64,000 nucleotides of DNA from Bryum argenteum (GCA_037043015.1 CM073321.1:40382420-40446419); one strand, 5' to 3'. Shown: positions 45,395-57,686, counted from the stretch's first letter. Notes: a model not told the origin generated them from the letters alone. Program-made: numbers and translations.

Positions 45395-46962
45395 TTACAA
45401 CTTCTCTATCAGCCTTTCCATATGTTTGTCAAGGCTACTCATGTACCTGTTTGCATCCTTCATGCTCTGTGCCATGTCCTTACTATTTACTCCCATCTGT
45501 CCCCTGAGCTCTAAAGCACTTTTCTGGTACTTTAATTTTGAGCTGGATTTTCCTTGCTTTGATAAAGATGGAGGCACTTGATCTGAGCTCTGTACCTTCA
45601 ATTCTTCTCCATCACCTACATTGGGCACATCACTAGAAGAAGTAGAAACATGTTTTAGCATAGATCCATTCTGATGATACCAAGAATCCATGGAATCGTA
45701 ATACTTGCAAGTGTGGCGCAATTCTCCAAGTATGTTGTTGGCTAGCTTATCGTCCTTATAAGCCTTGTATATGTCATTGAATTTACTCTTGCACGCCTTT
45801 GGAGTTTTTTTTTAAGTTTGGAAGCAAGCATAGTAGCCTAGAGTGCAACTGTAACCACATGTCTACTCTTGCAAAAATAAACAAAGTACAGAATTGGCAC
45901 CAATACACGAATATTCAAACACACCTACACTTACAATTGCTACATACTCTATCACTAAACTAGAATCCAACATAGATAGAAAATAATTCAGAAATTCGAT
46001 TGGTTTACACTATGTCAAGTTCCAAATCTCATATCTCAGCCTAAAAATCTGAGCCTAAAAACGCTTCACAAAAGCTTTAATCGGCATGGACAAGGACTTC
46101 TGAAGCATCTCTGATGGCTTCATGTTCAAAGACAAGGACTTCTGAATCATCTTGCAGTCAAAACAAAGACAAACACTCTACCTCGACACCCACAATTACC
46201 TCACTCCCACATAGATTGCTCGCTTGCCCTACCACATTCTAAAAACCCCACACAGAAGTCTTCAATTAGTATCAGCGACACCCTTAAAAAGTATAGTGCC
46301 ATGGCAAAGCTCTTGAAACTGAAAGTAACATGGAGTGCCTCTCGATTGAATTGGAGAAATGTTATTTTCCTTTAAAAATATCACCAACTGCAAGAAATGA
46401 TGGGACTGCAATCGATGCACTGGCAGATCGTCAGCCAGAGCAAAAAACCTTGATGCCAAAACCTAAAACCCTAGAACAGCGTAAAAGTGGAATTGCGCAG
46501 AGGAATGAAGAAGAACACAAACGCTCCACAATCGGAAAACATGGGATGGGAGAGCCCAGGGAGTACAGTGGAAGCGAGGAATGCAAAATTTGTGATTGCC
46601 ACTCCAAGAAGAGGTAGGAAAGCACGAGTTAAATTGACGCCTCATGCCTTACTAAAACTACGAAGCTGCATAACTCAGATGGAAGGAAAGATAAAAAAAC
46701 CTGTTTTTTTGGCATTTTTTAAAAACTCTGGCTGCATCTCCCCTTTTAGCGCGATCAATGCCTCCACCTCGCTGTCAAGCCAATTTCGTTTGCTCTCATC
46801 TTCGTCAAGCTTCACTTCTTTTCCTTTCTTCTGACGTTTTTTTTTGGGTTCAACGATGAGTACTTTACAATCTTGATCAATCGAGTCTTCTAATCCCTTG
46901 GTCTCTGCATGAAACCCCAAGGCGGTAGTTTCATATGCACTCACATCATGTAGATTCTCCAT
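45395..46962 (-). pseudogene. Harbinger-type Myb/SANT-like protein, fragments
   Basis: An ATG at 46962 opens MENLHDVSAYETT. A basic stretch (EPKKKRQKKGKEVK) follows, then NWLDSEVEALIALKGEM, a Myb/trihelix-like start with the first Trp. A second fragment (45721-45395) reads HTCKYYDSMDSWYHQNG and ends in a coiled-coil-like tail (MSSLDKHMERLIEKL). This is the usual layout of the DNA-binding partner protein of PIF/Harbinger elements. The linking segment (45800-46670) has no clear frame. Confidence 0.6.
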
Positions 46963-47398
46963 TGCGCACAAGTAGCTAACCAAAAACCCTAACCAAGCAG
47001 ACAAAGAAAAATAACAAGCGCTGTAGAAATCAGAGAAGCACAGACAGAGAACAAGTGGCAAGAGAATCACAGAAGGAAGTGAAGCAGCTTTTAAAAATAT
47101 AAAAAAGTAAAAAACTCTCCAAGTTATTGAACGGTTGAGATTTAGAAGATCCAACGATGGAGCCCCATCCGGCCCTAGATGGCCACCAAAAACCTCGTCC
47201 CAATTGCTCCCTTGGGGCCGGATGGTTTGACGCCAAAACCATGCCACCTAAGGCGACACGTAGGATGAGTTGTGCTTCCGGCCGGCCCCAAATGTAAAGC
47301 CCTTGTCCGGATTTTAGAGAATCGAGCGATCCTATTGGTTGAAATTGGAAGACATCGGGCCGGCTCTCCATCCGGCCCCAAATGTAAACCGGCCCTCA

Positions 47399-47616
47399 GG
47401 ACCAGGACGAAGTTTTGAGAGGTGAGAGAGACGAAGTACAGTAGACGGACGGGTGAGGGATGCGTGAAGCTGCAGTAATCGATCATCACGTCAGCCTCAA
47501 ATTCTTAACACGACGAACGTCTTCAACAGCTTCGATAGCTTCTGAAATCTACTGATACGGTCAAGCATTGGGAATTCGAAAGGCGGATTTTTCAACTGCT
47601 CAGTGACGGACCAACA
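47399..47616. promoter_or_regulatory. Upstream region of ARPC2
   Basis: Only 218 bp separate the Harbinger element end from the ARPC2 start codon. No clear TATA box is visible. The sequence contains CTGATACGG and the pyrimidine-poor stretch GAGAGGTGAGAGAGACGAAG. The promoter may extend into the transposon. Confidence 0.35.
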
Positions 47617-50182
47617 ATGATACTTCTGGAAGGGCCCTCTAGAGTCTTGCAACAAATTCTCCATAACCGCCTCCTAACGTGAGTTCTATTTCCATTTAAT
47701 TTCATACTTTCTCCTTCTTTCAATGCGAAGGATGAAATAATTCTATAGGTTGACTATCTGGGGCTTCGGAACACCGATCCGAGCGAGCTTTCGAGGTTAC
47801 TAATTACATTACGACTAGATAATGAGGAATACAACGTGCTTCGTTTAAAGTGTTGGATGTTCAGCTGCTGCATAGTAGATTTTAGGTCATCAAGATCGCC
47901 ACACTTTCTGTGAGCGAAGCTTTTGTTGGTGGAATCACAAGCAGGGAATTAGAGAAATTCGCGGATTTCAGCCAGTCGAAGATGTTTCCTACTGAGTGAA
48001 TGATTGTTGAGGACACGTGTGTCTGTCGTACTATGAAGAAGTTGGCAGAAGCTTTGATTAGAGTGTTTTGACACCGATTGGATGTGTGAAGATGTTCTTT
48101 AGTTGATATCAGATAATCGAGATCACCAGAATTTTTTTGATCGTATTAGACCAGTTTAAGCTCTTGTGGTTATTGGTTGAGACTCGAACGGGCGATTACG
48201 GTATTTCGGTAGGTTTGAGGCCAGTCACAGATGTCTATGTTCCTTACTTTTGATGATCACTGACGTTGTCTGTTTGTCTCCTGTAGTATGGAAAAGCCGG
48301 TAGAATTTGACTTCCATCTCGTCGAGTTCGATGACATTCGTTTTCACGTTCAGGTAATCACTGTATTGATACAGCTATACGGAGTTTGTTTTGGATGTTT
48401 TTGGTTGAAGCTGTTTTTATGCAGGGCTCAGCGAAGGATCCTCAGCACATACTCCTCTCTATAGCAGTACCTCCCCCTCCACCAGAAACCGTATTCTGCG
48501 GAGGCCTTCCTTTCGGTGCAATGGAGGCCGTGAAAGCGGCATATGGAAATCTTGTTGCATTTATTGAGCCCCCGGAATCCGGATTTCATCTCAGTATTCA
48601 GATCAATCTTACGAAACTGCCAGCAGCTGAAGGTGCATGGTGATTCTTCTTACGTAGACATCTAACTTTACAGCTCGTAATTGACCATTTGACTCCTCTA
48701 GCTCAACCTCCAACTACACCTTCAATACAGTATATCGCAGAAAATAGTCCACTTACAACTCCTCAGGTTAAGTCTGATACTATCCTCTTTTTCTCATGGT
48801 AGGACTATAGATAGTCGACCTGCTTCGTAATTGGTGGTGTTGTCATTTGGCAGCTGAAAGAGTGCAGCAGATTACGAAGGTAGCGTCAGTCCGGACTGTT
48901 GTGCTTGGGGCACCACTTCGTGTCATCCTGAAGCATTTGGGCACGAGATCGGTAGCCCCAGATGCTGATAATCTGGTTGCTTTGATGCACAGGCCGAAAC
49001 AGTCTTACTTTTTGATTCCACAAGTAAGGAAATGCTGTTTCAAAACACTCTCAAGTAAGTGACCATAGAAGTGGAACCTTGCTTAGACGTTACGTCTTAC
49101 TCTAAAGAAAGTATGTATCTTTCGCTTTGCAGCCCGAAAAGGTGACGGTTGTATTTCCTATGCGATATAAGGACGCTAATGACGTGGTCCTTGCTACATC
49201 CTTCTTACAGGTGACCTACCAGCATTCTTTCATGAGTCATGCAGTGGGAAATGTGAGGTTAGCAATGGACTTTGTGGGGTTAGTATCAATCGTCTTACAT
49301 GCGCATAGGGTGGTGGCAGCAGGAGTTTATGGAGGCCAGACGTTCAGCCGGGCTGAGCACAGCCCCGCCTTGCTTATGGGCACCCACTCCACCACTTGAG
49401 CTAAAAGGAGCTCCTGCACATGCTCTGGATGCGAACTCTGGATTCGTCTCTTTCGGTAAAAGCTTATGGCACTGGCACTAGATTCCTGTGATGTTTATCA
49501 ATATGTAGCGGCCGTTTCTATCTGTTCATTTCTTTAACCAGTTTAGCACCTTTCTTGCAGTGATATTTCCACGTCACGTGGAGGGTGAAAAGCTGGATAG
49601 AATTGTCTGGAATCTATCAACTTTCTATGCATACGTCAGTTATCATATCAAGGTACATGAGTTATAACCTTTGTAGCGTTTCACATAATTGAGAGAGATT
49701 ATACTACTTCATGGTGAACGCCAGTGAAGGTGTTTTTTGATACGTAGCTTGAGTTATTATCGCTGTTCCTGTTAAGTAGGGTAGCTCACATACTTTTGTC
49801 TGATGGTCTCCCTGGTCCTCGACGACACCTTTCAACCGTAATCATAATGCTTGCGTCGTGTGCAGTGTTCAAAAGCGTTCATGCACACGCGAATGAGGAG
49901 ACGGGTAAACACACTTATTCAGGTATGATAGTTTATCAAATCTTTAAAGGTCGAGCTGAGAATTTAGAAATTAGGGAGGTTTATGATCTCATGCTAATCA
50001 ACTAGAAAATATTACGGCGGACAACGTACTCTCTTTCCTACTCAAGTATATCGTTTTTCGAGTAAATCATTACTTTGACGGAAAATCTGTTGTTCTCTCT
50101 CCAGGCACTGGAAAAAGCTAAGTTGGAGGTCGAGAAGCAGAAGAAAACTGCTCAAGGGCGAAGTTTTAAGCGGCAAGTGTAG
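47617..50182 (+). CDS. ARPC2: Actin-related protein 2/3 complex subunit 2 (ARPC2)
   Basis: Nine exons join in phase with GT-AG introns: 47617-47678, 48287-48353, 48425-48632, 48854-49023, 49133-49210, 49323-49455, 49561-49652, 49866-49922 and 50105-50182. They give a 314-residue protein without internal stops, close to the family length of about 300-320. Recognisable stretches are MILLEGPSRVLQQIL, DFHLVEFDDIRFHVQ, VLGAPLRVILKHLGTRSVAP, EKVTVVFPMRYKDANDV, EFMEARRSAGLSTAPP, FPRHVEGEKLDRIVWNLSTF and FMHTRMRRRV. They follow the plant ARPC2A order. The subunit forms, with ARPC4, the structural core of the Arp2/3 complex that nucleates branched actin. The large first intron (608 bp) is typical for 5' introns. 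This is the best-preserved gene in the window. Confidence 0.95.
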
Positions 50183-52210
50183 ACGGGGTTCTTTTGCGTT
50201 AGTGAATTATGTGGTCGCTCCTCCCCTGATACGCACGTAGCAGTTTGAAACCCGAGTGATGGAGGGTGGTTGATGAAAGTTTTTAAAAGTCAGGCGGCTG
50301 CGGATGCTATCAAAAGTTTGATACTGAGGCGGGTGTTCCCTATTTCCAGAGGTGGAGTTTTATATTTCGGATATGTAAAGCCTGGGTAGTCTCCAGTTTT
50401 CTGACTGTAATTAATTTTAACTTATGAACATCGCTAAAGATACAGTAAGACGCTAAGTCTTCTAGCGTCCAAGAGATATGGATTTCCGATGACGAGCCTT
50501 GCTCATCCAGGTTTCGTTTCATAGCCGAAGCCTTGCCCCTTGTGGCGTTTCGAGATCATCGGAGTAATTTACTGTGGCTCCTAACAACTTCTCAGGACGA
50601 TCCTTCTGACCCTTTCACATCTCTACACTAGTCTTCTCTGACTTTACGATTCTCTCCTGTATTAATTTCGTATATGCTTTTAGGTCATGCTGTTTTTTCT
50701 CCTGTTCCTAAAATACAAGCTTGTTGCAGCAGCAAGTGCCGAAGCAACCTGTGACTTTATCAAAGGACTAGCTTGGTTGTAGGCAGACGAGCTGATCTCT
50801 CGATTGCCAGAGAGCTTTCGAGAATGAGCCGAAAACGTGACGCAGGGACAGGTTTTTAGCGGCAAGGCTTTGTCTTTTAGCGGCAATGCACAGAGAGGGT
50901 ATTGCAGAGATGCTATTGCAGCAGATGAAGATGCTAGAAGACTGATACTCTGATCAATTCACTAGAAGTTGCTTCAAGCCATCAGGGTCTTTTGAGTTGT
51001 ACTGAGAATGGCGGAGGAGGAGGAAGTCGAATGAGAGAAGGAGTCGAAGCCACCACCTAGTGCTGAATCACCTCCTCTCACGGAAGTACAGAACTCATCT
51101 CAACTTGATCGTTAATGGCGCCTATGTTGCTCCCAAACTGGACACCTTGTTTGCCACCACTGGTCAGGGAATTTACCCAATTTACCCAATTTACCCAATT
51201 TACCCAAGTAAATTGAGTTTCTTAGACTGAAATTTCTTATTTGAGTTCTGTTCGTGGTGACTGCGAGCTTTGCTTATCAACTATGCTTTAGAGTTTAATC
51301 TCCACCTGCAAGTACACGAATATTCGGAATACACTAGTATGAGACTACTCGGCGTTGTTCGAACAGACGAGTGTATGTAGGACTTACCCTCTTCGAGTCT
51401 ACGTGGTTGATGATGGTTGAAGTGCCCATCCAGGTGGATATGGCTAAAACTGGAAACTCGGATGTGGACGGAATCTGACGAGAGAATTCGGGTGCACGAT
51501 GAGCTTGCCATGAAACGGATCGTAGCTCTTAGAGATCTTTGAGCCATCCACGGTCCCCGCTTAAAATATCAAAAGGGATGCGAGACCAGCAAGCTCAGCA
51601 GATAGATGACTTTTAGAACGAAGTTACCATGTGAATCTTATGACGGAACTTTGAGGTCCTAAATAGACTTCTTTCAAACTGGCAATTAATCAATTAATTT
51701 TGAGTTGTCCTCGACCTGCCTCGACCGTGGTCCGTGGTACGCATTCCGTAACCAGTCGATGAAATTAGTAGCATTTTTCTCAATATGCGACGGTGTCTCG
51801 TTTCTATTGTAGTCAACGGATGGCGAAGCTGTTGTACCATGGCCCACAATGTATACAAGTAAACTTTATTCTACGATTGCCACTGTTCACGTTTACAGTC
51901 ATTTGTGAGTCTGTAGCTAAGGTTACGTTTTCGAAAAATCTAATTTGCATCCACCAGAATTACTGAAGCTAAAATTTTAGTTTGACTCCAAGCACTATTT
52001 GAAACAAAGTGCTACATCGAGTCATCGTGAACGAAGTGGAACTTTGAATAATCGTATTGAACAAGAAAACAGGGAAACGGTAATGGCACTGTCTTGATAC
52101 TCAAAAATACGAACAGAAGTGGTACACAAATTGTTCGAATACTTGTATAACAAGTGTGTGATGCGGTCGTAGAGCATAAATTGTACTACGATATGATTTA
52201 ATCAAAGATA
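50183..52210. other. ARPC2 3' flank and spacer
   Basis: No gene is convincingly supported. A short acidic frame starts ATG 51008 (MAEEEEVE). A 9-bp tandem repeat, ATTTACCCA, runs four times at 51172-51207. A minus frame at 51547-51281 is Ser/Arg-rich and has no recognisable domain. Confidence 0.45.
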
Positions 52211-52219
52211 CCTCAAGTG

Positions 52220-52435
52220 GGGTAAGCGTTCGTAGCAGCTACCAAGGAGGATGGAGGAGGGGTAATGGGCCCCCTAGTTTTTTGATGTATAGACATTAAA
52301 TGCCAAAGAGTAGGCTTCCAAGGGTAATTTGGGGTCGCAGACCTCAAATTTGAATTCAAAATTATCAAAAACGGCCTTGGGTGGTCCCCATGGATTCTAG
52401 GGTGCCTCCTTGGTAGCTGCTACGAACCATTGCCC
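52220..52435. mobile_element. MITE with 9-bp target duplication (Mutator- or hAT-like), 216 bp
   Basis: The ends are inverted: GGGTAAGCGTTCGTAGCAGC on the left and, reversed, GGGCAATGGTTCGTAGCAGC on the right. They continue as TACCAAGGAGG, giving arms of about 31 bp with few mismatches. CCTCAAGTG flanks it at 52211-52219 and 52436-52444. A 9-bp duplication favours the Mutator superfamily; an 8-bp reading would fit hAT. It has no coding capacity. Confidence 0.88.
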
Positions 52436-52444
52436 CCTCAAGTG

Positions 52445-55092
52445 AATAATTTTATTTACAATCTAAGTGTATAATGTGTAAAATTTCATCTTTATACAAA
52501 TTCAAAGGTAAATACATTCTAAATTTGTATTACAGAATCTCCTGCATCTTAAAGAGCCCCTCGCACATTATAGATTTGGGCACAAGTAACTTCAATGATG
52601 CAATCAAGGTATAAATCACGAGACATTTTATTGTATCAAAATTTGATCCTTTTAGCGGGACTAGGGATTCAAATAGGAATATTTTGGTTTAGTAAATGCC
52701 ACTTGGTCATTATTTAAAGGCCTCATAACAAAACATAGAAACTGCTTTTTAGACCTCATTAAAATACATCCACATAGTCATTTTTTCTCATAGAGTTCAT
52801 GAAGTGGTGCAATACATTTTTAAGTTGCTCTCAGCAATCTTGAGGACCTTGGGACCTCGCCATGCGATTCATTTATAGAAAACTGAAGTCTTATTCATCA
52901 AAGATCATTAATTAAAGAGCCCTAAACAACATTACCCATTAACAAGCAGGCCAAGTGAGGGTCAAATGTGCCCAAATCTTATATGAACAATTTTCAACAA
53001 TTCAATCATAACTTGGAGTTTTACAACTCATGGAATAGTTAAGAATAAAACACAAAATATATCAGATACGGTAAAATATAGTATAAACGGTGAATACTAA
53101 ACAACATACTATCAGGTATTGTACATACATGGACTTTGAGTTTAGTGGTTTTATTATTATTTAACTACTATAACTATTGTTTAGTGATTCCTAATCTCTC
53201 CTATTCTCTCCTACCCCTCTACGGGTATACCGAGGGGATTATGATGCATTTTTGATTGTGCTAGACTTTTGGTGGTTGTAAATACTTGCGAGTAAAATAT
53301 AGATATGTAACTCCTTCAAATTATGGTATGATTTCATTATTTTTATAAGATATTCATTAGCTAGTCCAAGATTTTAAAATTATTTCTTCATTTCGCGTCC
53401 ATTGTTACATATCCACACATTATTTGAACTCCCCTCGAGACAAGATTTGTTCCAAATGATTCATTATACTTAGTTTCTGGTTGTCCTACTTTTATTTTCA
53501 TTGTTCCATGATTCTCTAAAGACTTTATTCAACTATTAAATATGATAGAACGACATCTAAAGACTTTTCATCACACTCATGACTTCTAAATAATTATTTC
53601 AAATCAAATTAAGACCATATATTTCTTTCCATGTAAACTCAATATCTATGTGGTATTTTTGAATACTTCCATACATTTTATAAGGTCATATTAGTTGGCG
53701 CAAAAATATGAACCACCTACCCCCTCCTTTAATTCACTTTCCTCCATCACTCAATATTCTGCACAGACAAAGTATTCATCGAAACATGCAAATAAGTTTC
53801 TCCTACAAGAGATTTTACGCTTTCTTGATTTTTATAAGGTACTAATTAGTTGGTAAAGTGTTAAATTATTTTGTCTCTCTTCATATCTATTTTTGCTTTG
53901 TTATTTGAAGTTTTGGTGTTATAACACACTTGCAAGTAAATGATGACCCGTACATGCGTTATTACCATTTAATAAATAGCATGTCAAAGCTTCTCCTTTC
54001 TTTTACCTATTTTCTCCTATTTCTCAATGTCCTGGTGCTTTAAAGTACTTGCATGTAGAATCTACCCCATAGGTCCACTACTCCTACAAATTTCAAATCT
54101 TTGTTAATTTCAAGAAGGTGCTTATTAGCTGATTTACAATTATTAAGACTTACAATTATTTTTCTTTCACTCTTATCTATTTTCTCTCTATCATTCAAAA
54201 TTCCGGTTTTCGTTGTAGGTCTCGTGTCAGGCATTTATTATGTTCATAGTATTTTCACTTCAAAATGAAATGATGGACCTTTGAAGTCTATTTTGCACTC
54301 TAAAACTTTATGATATTCTGATCTATGCACTCTCATAAGTCAAATTTTGGTCCAAATGACCTACAATAACTCTATTACAAGTTTGTATGTTTTGTATCTT
54401 AACTTCTTTATTTTTTTTTCATCTTTGGCAAAAAAATTTAGAATGTATTTTTGGCTAAAATTACCCCAAATATATTAAAGGTTAAGAGCGACCGTAGGTG
54501 CATCCTTCTTGATGGCAACCGTAGGTGAATCATTTTTAAGGAAATCCAGGAGTATGTAAGTCCATCATGTAATGCACATCTAGGTATGGGCGACTACGGG
54601 TTGAGTGACTGCTTCTCCTGAAGCTAAGAGACAAGTTCTCTGCTTTTGAGACTAATAAGCGCCTCTCAATATTCTAAGCCTCAACATCCTCCATTTTCCT
54701 TCCACCTTTGTTGACTTATCCTTCCAAGACGACATTCTTTCAGAAACATAGTTGTAAGAAGAATATAATTATCTTGAACATCGTGGACATTAAAAATGCT
54801 CATGCTTTGTAAATAGGTTGTGGCGACGGTGGTGACTAATTGCATAAGCGGCCCAAGGCAAATGTGTGTAAGAGCATCTAATGGGTATTTAACTAATTAT
54901 GGACAATTTGACAGTCCAGAAATCAATCGGCTTCCGTCCGACACACCTCAACAATCCACAATATAATTCCTTGGCAAATCTCAATTTGAAAACTGAGTGC
55001 GAGTGCTGACCGGCTCATCGCATGTTGTGCTGCACCGGCTCATCGCTCGAAGTGTTGGCTTGCAGCCGATAGGCATGCAGAATAAGTAAAAG
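52445..55092. other. AT-rich spacer with diffuse repeats
   Basis: No gene is supported. Between 53200 and 54230 several diverged blocks recur with the order TTTCTCCTATTTCTC, TTTTGGTG, TACTTGCAAGTAAA (about 53285, 53930, 54047). They suggest an old tandem or dispersed repeat. CCGTAGGTG occurs twice near 54491-54530. Confidence 0.4.
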
Positions 55093-55700
55093 CTAGGAAC
55101 ACTGCAATCTGAGAGGAACACCGTATTTGAGGGAATGAGCAACTGCATAATGAAGTTGACCGGGTCTATTAGAAAGACTCATATATTCACTAAGAGATTC
55201 GAATTGGTATAAAGGGTAGATGAATGGAAGGATATCTGTAGCTACATTCGGAATAGTAGTACTTAAAGACGTCAAATCACCTCGAAAAGGATAAGGCATG
55301 TAGCACGCAGCATCCGGCGCCAACCTTAACGCCAGTGGAGAAACATCAACGAGGAGAAGCTGGTCGGACTTGCACACCTCACGGGAACGACGCTTGCAAT
55401 AGAGAGTCTTCAGGAGCTTGTAACACCACAAAAAATTCATAGGACGATCACAATATTCTCTACCAAAAACAAATGATAGCCTGTCCATGACGCCAGAAGG
55501 TAGAATGTAAGATAGGAGAGCCGTCAAGTCACGGATCGGCATCGTACACCAGAGACCAACATGGAAGCGCTCCAACAACATGGCAAATAACTTCGTTAGA
55601 CCTGGCCGCTTGATAACATTACGGTGAGCATTCCAACGATCCGTCGGAATATTGGGGTTGATGTAGCATAGAAATCCAGATACGCATAGAATAATACACT
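55093..55700 (-). pseudogene. FCP1/TIM50-like HAD-phosphatase-related copy 2
   Basis: From about 55700 to a stop at 55093, one minus frame reads KKCIILCVSGFLCYI, KRPGLTKLFAMLLERFHVGLW, YILPSGVMDRLSFVFGREYC and DQLLLVDVSPLALRLAPDA. The block order matches NIF/FCP1-type HAD domains: motif I, RPGL, a GLWT-like strand, and a late D(D)SP motif. Motif I should be DxDGT; here the nucleophilic Asp is Cys (CVSGF). The late motif has one Asp. Catalysis is therefore unlikely. The 5' end is unclear (a GTTTAG acceptor lies near 55753, but a TGA follows in this frame). Confidence 0.6.
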
Positions 55701-56369
55701 TCTTGAGGAAGAAGTACCAGCAATGTCATAATCCAAACGGCAGTCACCCTAAACAATACAAGCCTAAAATAAGTCAGATCGAAGGATAGAAATGCCATAC
55801 ACAGCAATAGAATGATGAGGGCAGGCATATCGGCTGGCAGCCGACAAGAAGACAAAAACAATACAAACATTGAAGTTTCAGCTGGCAGCTGACAGGAGAA
55901 GAAAACAAACTAGACAGTCCATGAGTAGAAACATCAACGAAAAAATGACAAGAAGAAGCCATGGATCCCTAAGCTAAAAAGAAAAAAATCAAAAAACACC
56001 AAATATAAGAACCAATACCAAGAAAGGGAATATGGTAGAAAATTCTACATGTTGAGATAAAGAGATTCTTCACATATTAAACATCCTCATAATATACAAT
56101 TAAGAAAAAGTCTGGAGTAGAACCCTAGAAAATTTACAGAACTAGAAGAAAATCTAAGTGATCTATAAATTCTAGATCCCTAGATCATCAAATACGATGA
56201 GTTCAAAATCTATACACCCACGCTAAAGACATGTACTAAGATGGTATTCTATGTAGGCTAACAAGAGGTGTATCGGCCGGCAGCCGACAACTGGAGCCTC
56301 TTGAACTTGCTCCAACATCGTCAACACCTCGTAGGCAAAAAAAAAGGACGAGGAGTAATCAATCCATGA
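55701..56369. other. Spacer between the two HAD-related copies
   Basis: Frames at 55870-55619 and 55962-55774 are repeat-derived or hydrophobic without domain signals. Motif copies TCGGCTGGCAGCCGACAAG at 55830, CAGCTGGCAGCTGACAGG at 55879 and TCGGCCGGCAGCCGACA at 56272 lie here. Confidence 0.5.
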
Positions 56370-57144
56370 TTACTCGTTTCTACCAAAATCAATCTTCTTG
56401 TACTTCTCGTACAGCGGATGAGTCGGGAGCATACGGCGTTGTCCTAACCTTGCGTGCTCCTCAAAAAACTGAGAAATAGTTTTCCCAGAGGAATAGAGTT
56501 TGTACAATAGAGGCTGCAAAATCCTCTGAAAGTAAGGCTTCCCACTCCAATTCTGCTCCGAGGTCATAGTGCAGGTGGAGGGGTGGAACGCATTGAACGG
56601 GTTGTTCAGAACGTTCTTGTAGGGGGAGTCTTCAATGAGAAGCATGTTATCGGGATTGGCACCACGAGCAACCAGCTCAGGACTTATATCCAGGAGATGA
56701 GCAATTGACTTTAGAAAGAAGGCCGGTCAGGATTTCCAGGCTCCCGGTAGCAACTCCGGAAGCAATATCTCTGATCAAACTCCAAGCAGTCCTTAGGGAG
56801 CTTGGGACAAATGGTCCGAATAAATTTAATCCTCGGAGTAAGGTTCTTCTTATAGACCAAGGACCAGAAACAAATTTCAAACCTTGCATTAAGGCAAAAG
56901 GTTATTAACTCCGCAAGGCCAGGTCTTGCCCTTGCCTCCTGCTTCAACCACCGGGGACGTTCCCCACCGGAAACAATCCTACGAGGAACGAAGTGAATGA
57001 GAGTACCATTCACGTCGAATAGAATAAAATATTTAAGCGGGGCTACGTGCCCTCGAGGTGAGAGATGAGTCGCAATGGAGGTGCCCTGCTGCGATCCATG
57101 AGAAGCGGAGTCCACGAACTCCTCGTTCACAGAATCACCTTTCT
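56370..57144 (-). pseudogene. FCP1/TIM50-like HAD-phosphatase-related copy 1
   Basis: An exon starting after a TTGCAG acceptor at 57145 reads VNEEFVDSASHGSQQG, then FILFDVNGTLIHF (motif I, DVNGT with the nucleophile kept), ARPGLAELITFCLNARFEICFWS and PKLPKDCLEFDQRYCF. Near 56705 the frame changes by one base. It continues as LKSIAHLLDISPELVARG, NMLLIEDSPYKNVLNNPFN (late acidic motif, ED) and a basic tail to TAA 56372-56370. This is a near-complete FCP1-like domain with one frameshift. Upstream exons were not identified; a CACTA element lies 0.5 kb further upstream. Confidence 0.65.
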
Positions 57145-57686
57145 CTGCAAGAGATTAGAGCATTTGTACAATGAGCAAAAAAGCAGCAAGAAGTATGCAA
57201 CAGAGTGAGGTAAGAGCGAGGCAAAGGAGTGTGGCTAAAGACTACTGGGCAGAGAGTGTATCAGTTGGCAGCCGACAAGTGAACATCTGACGGCTGGCAG
57301 CCGACAAGTGAACATCTGACGGCTGGCAGCCGACAAGTGAACATCTGACGGCTGGCAGCCGACAGATGGCCAACCCAACAAATCACACAATGTGAATGAG
57401 ACGAATCAGAGAAAGTGAGAATGGTGGCAGTGAAAACACATAAGATCCAACTCCATGATGAAAGGGAGAGGAATAGTGCAAAGAAATGACAAAAGGACTT
57501 GTCGGCTGGGAGCCGATAAGCCGAGAGAACAGTGTTGTGAGGAATCGATAGAGGAGACAAGGGATAAAGGTGAAAACGTGAAAAGATAATAGGGAGTCGG
57601 CTGACAGCCGATACAGTCTTACAGGGGAACGAACTTGCTAAGCACGTTGCAACCAGGAAACTCTTATAGCAGAACCACTCTAGAAC
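57145..57686. repeat. Spacer with 29-bp tandem array of the GGCTGGCAGCC motif
   Basis: Units of 29 bp (CGGCTGGCAGCCGACAAGTG plus AACATCTGA) start at 57262, 57291, 57320 and, partial, 57349. Two more motif copies lie at 57500 (TCGGCTGGGAGCCGATAA) and 57597 (TCGGCTGACAGCCGATAC). No gene is supported. Confidence 0.8.

Larger units (their letters stand above)
41918..47395. mobile_element. PIF/Harbinger element, 5.5 kb, decayed but with both ends
   Basis: The left end GGCCCGGTTTACATT and the reversed right end GGGCCGGTTTACATT differ at one base. Similarity continues inward (GGGGCTGGATGG against GGGGCCGGATGG). A 3-bp duplication TCA flanks it at 41915-41917 and 47396-47398. It carries the two genes typical of the superfamily: a DDE nuclease on the plus strand and a Myb/SANT-like protein on the minus strand, converging. 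Both are broken. Plant Harbinger elements usually target TTA/TAA, so TCA is a variant; the MITE at 37712 has the same one. Confidence 0.87.

Noticed and set aside
46330..46834. Plus-strand frames opposite the Harbinger Myb-like gene
   Set aside because: They are antisense to the fragment with the Myb-like signature and have no domain of their own.
57262..57365. CRISPR-like appearance of the 29-bp array
   Set aside because: Units are identical including the spacer part, there are only 3.6 copies, no cas genes, and the context is eukaryotic.
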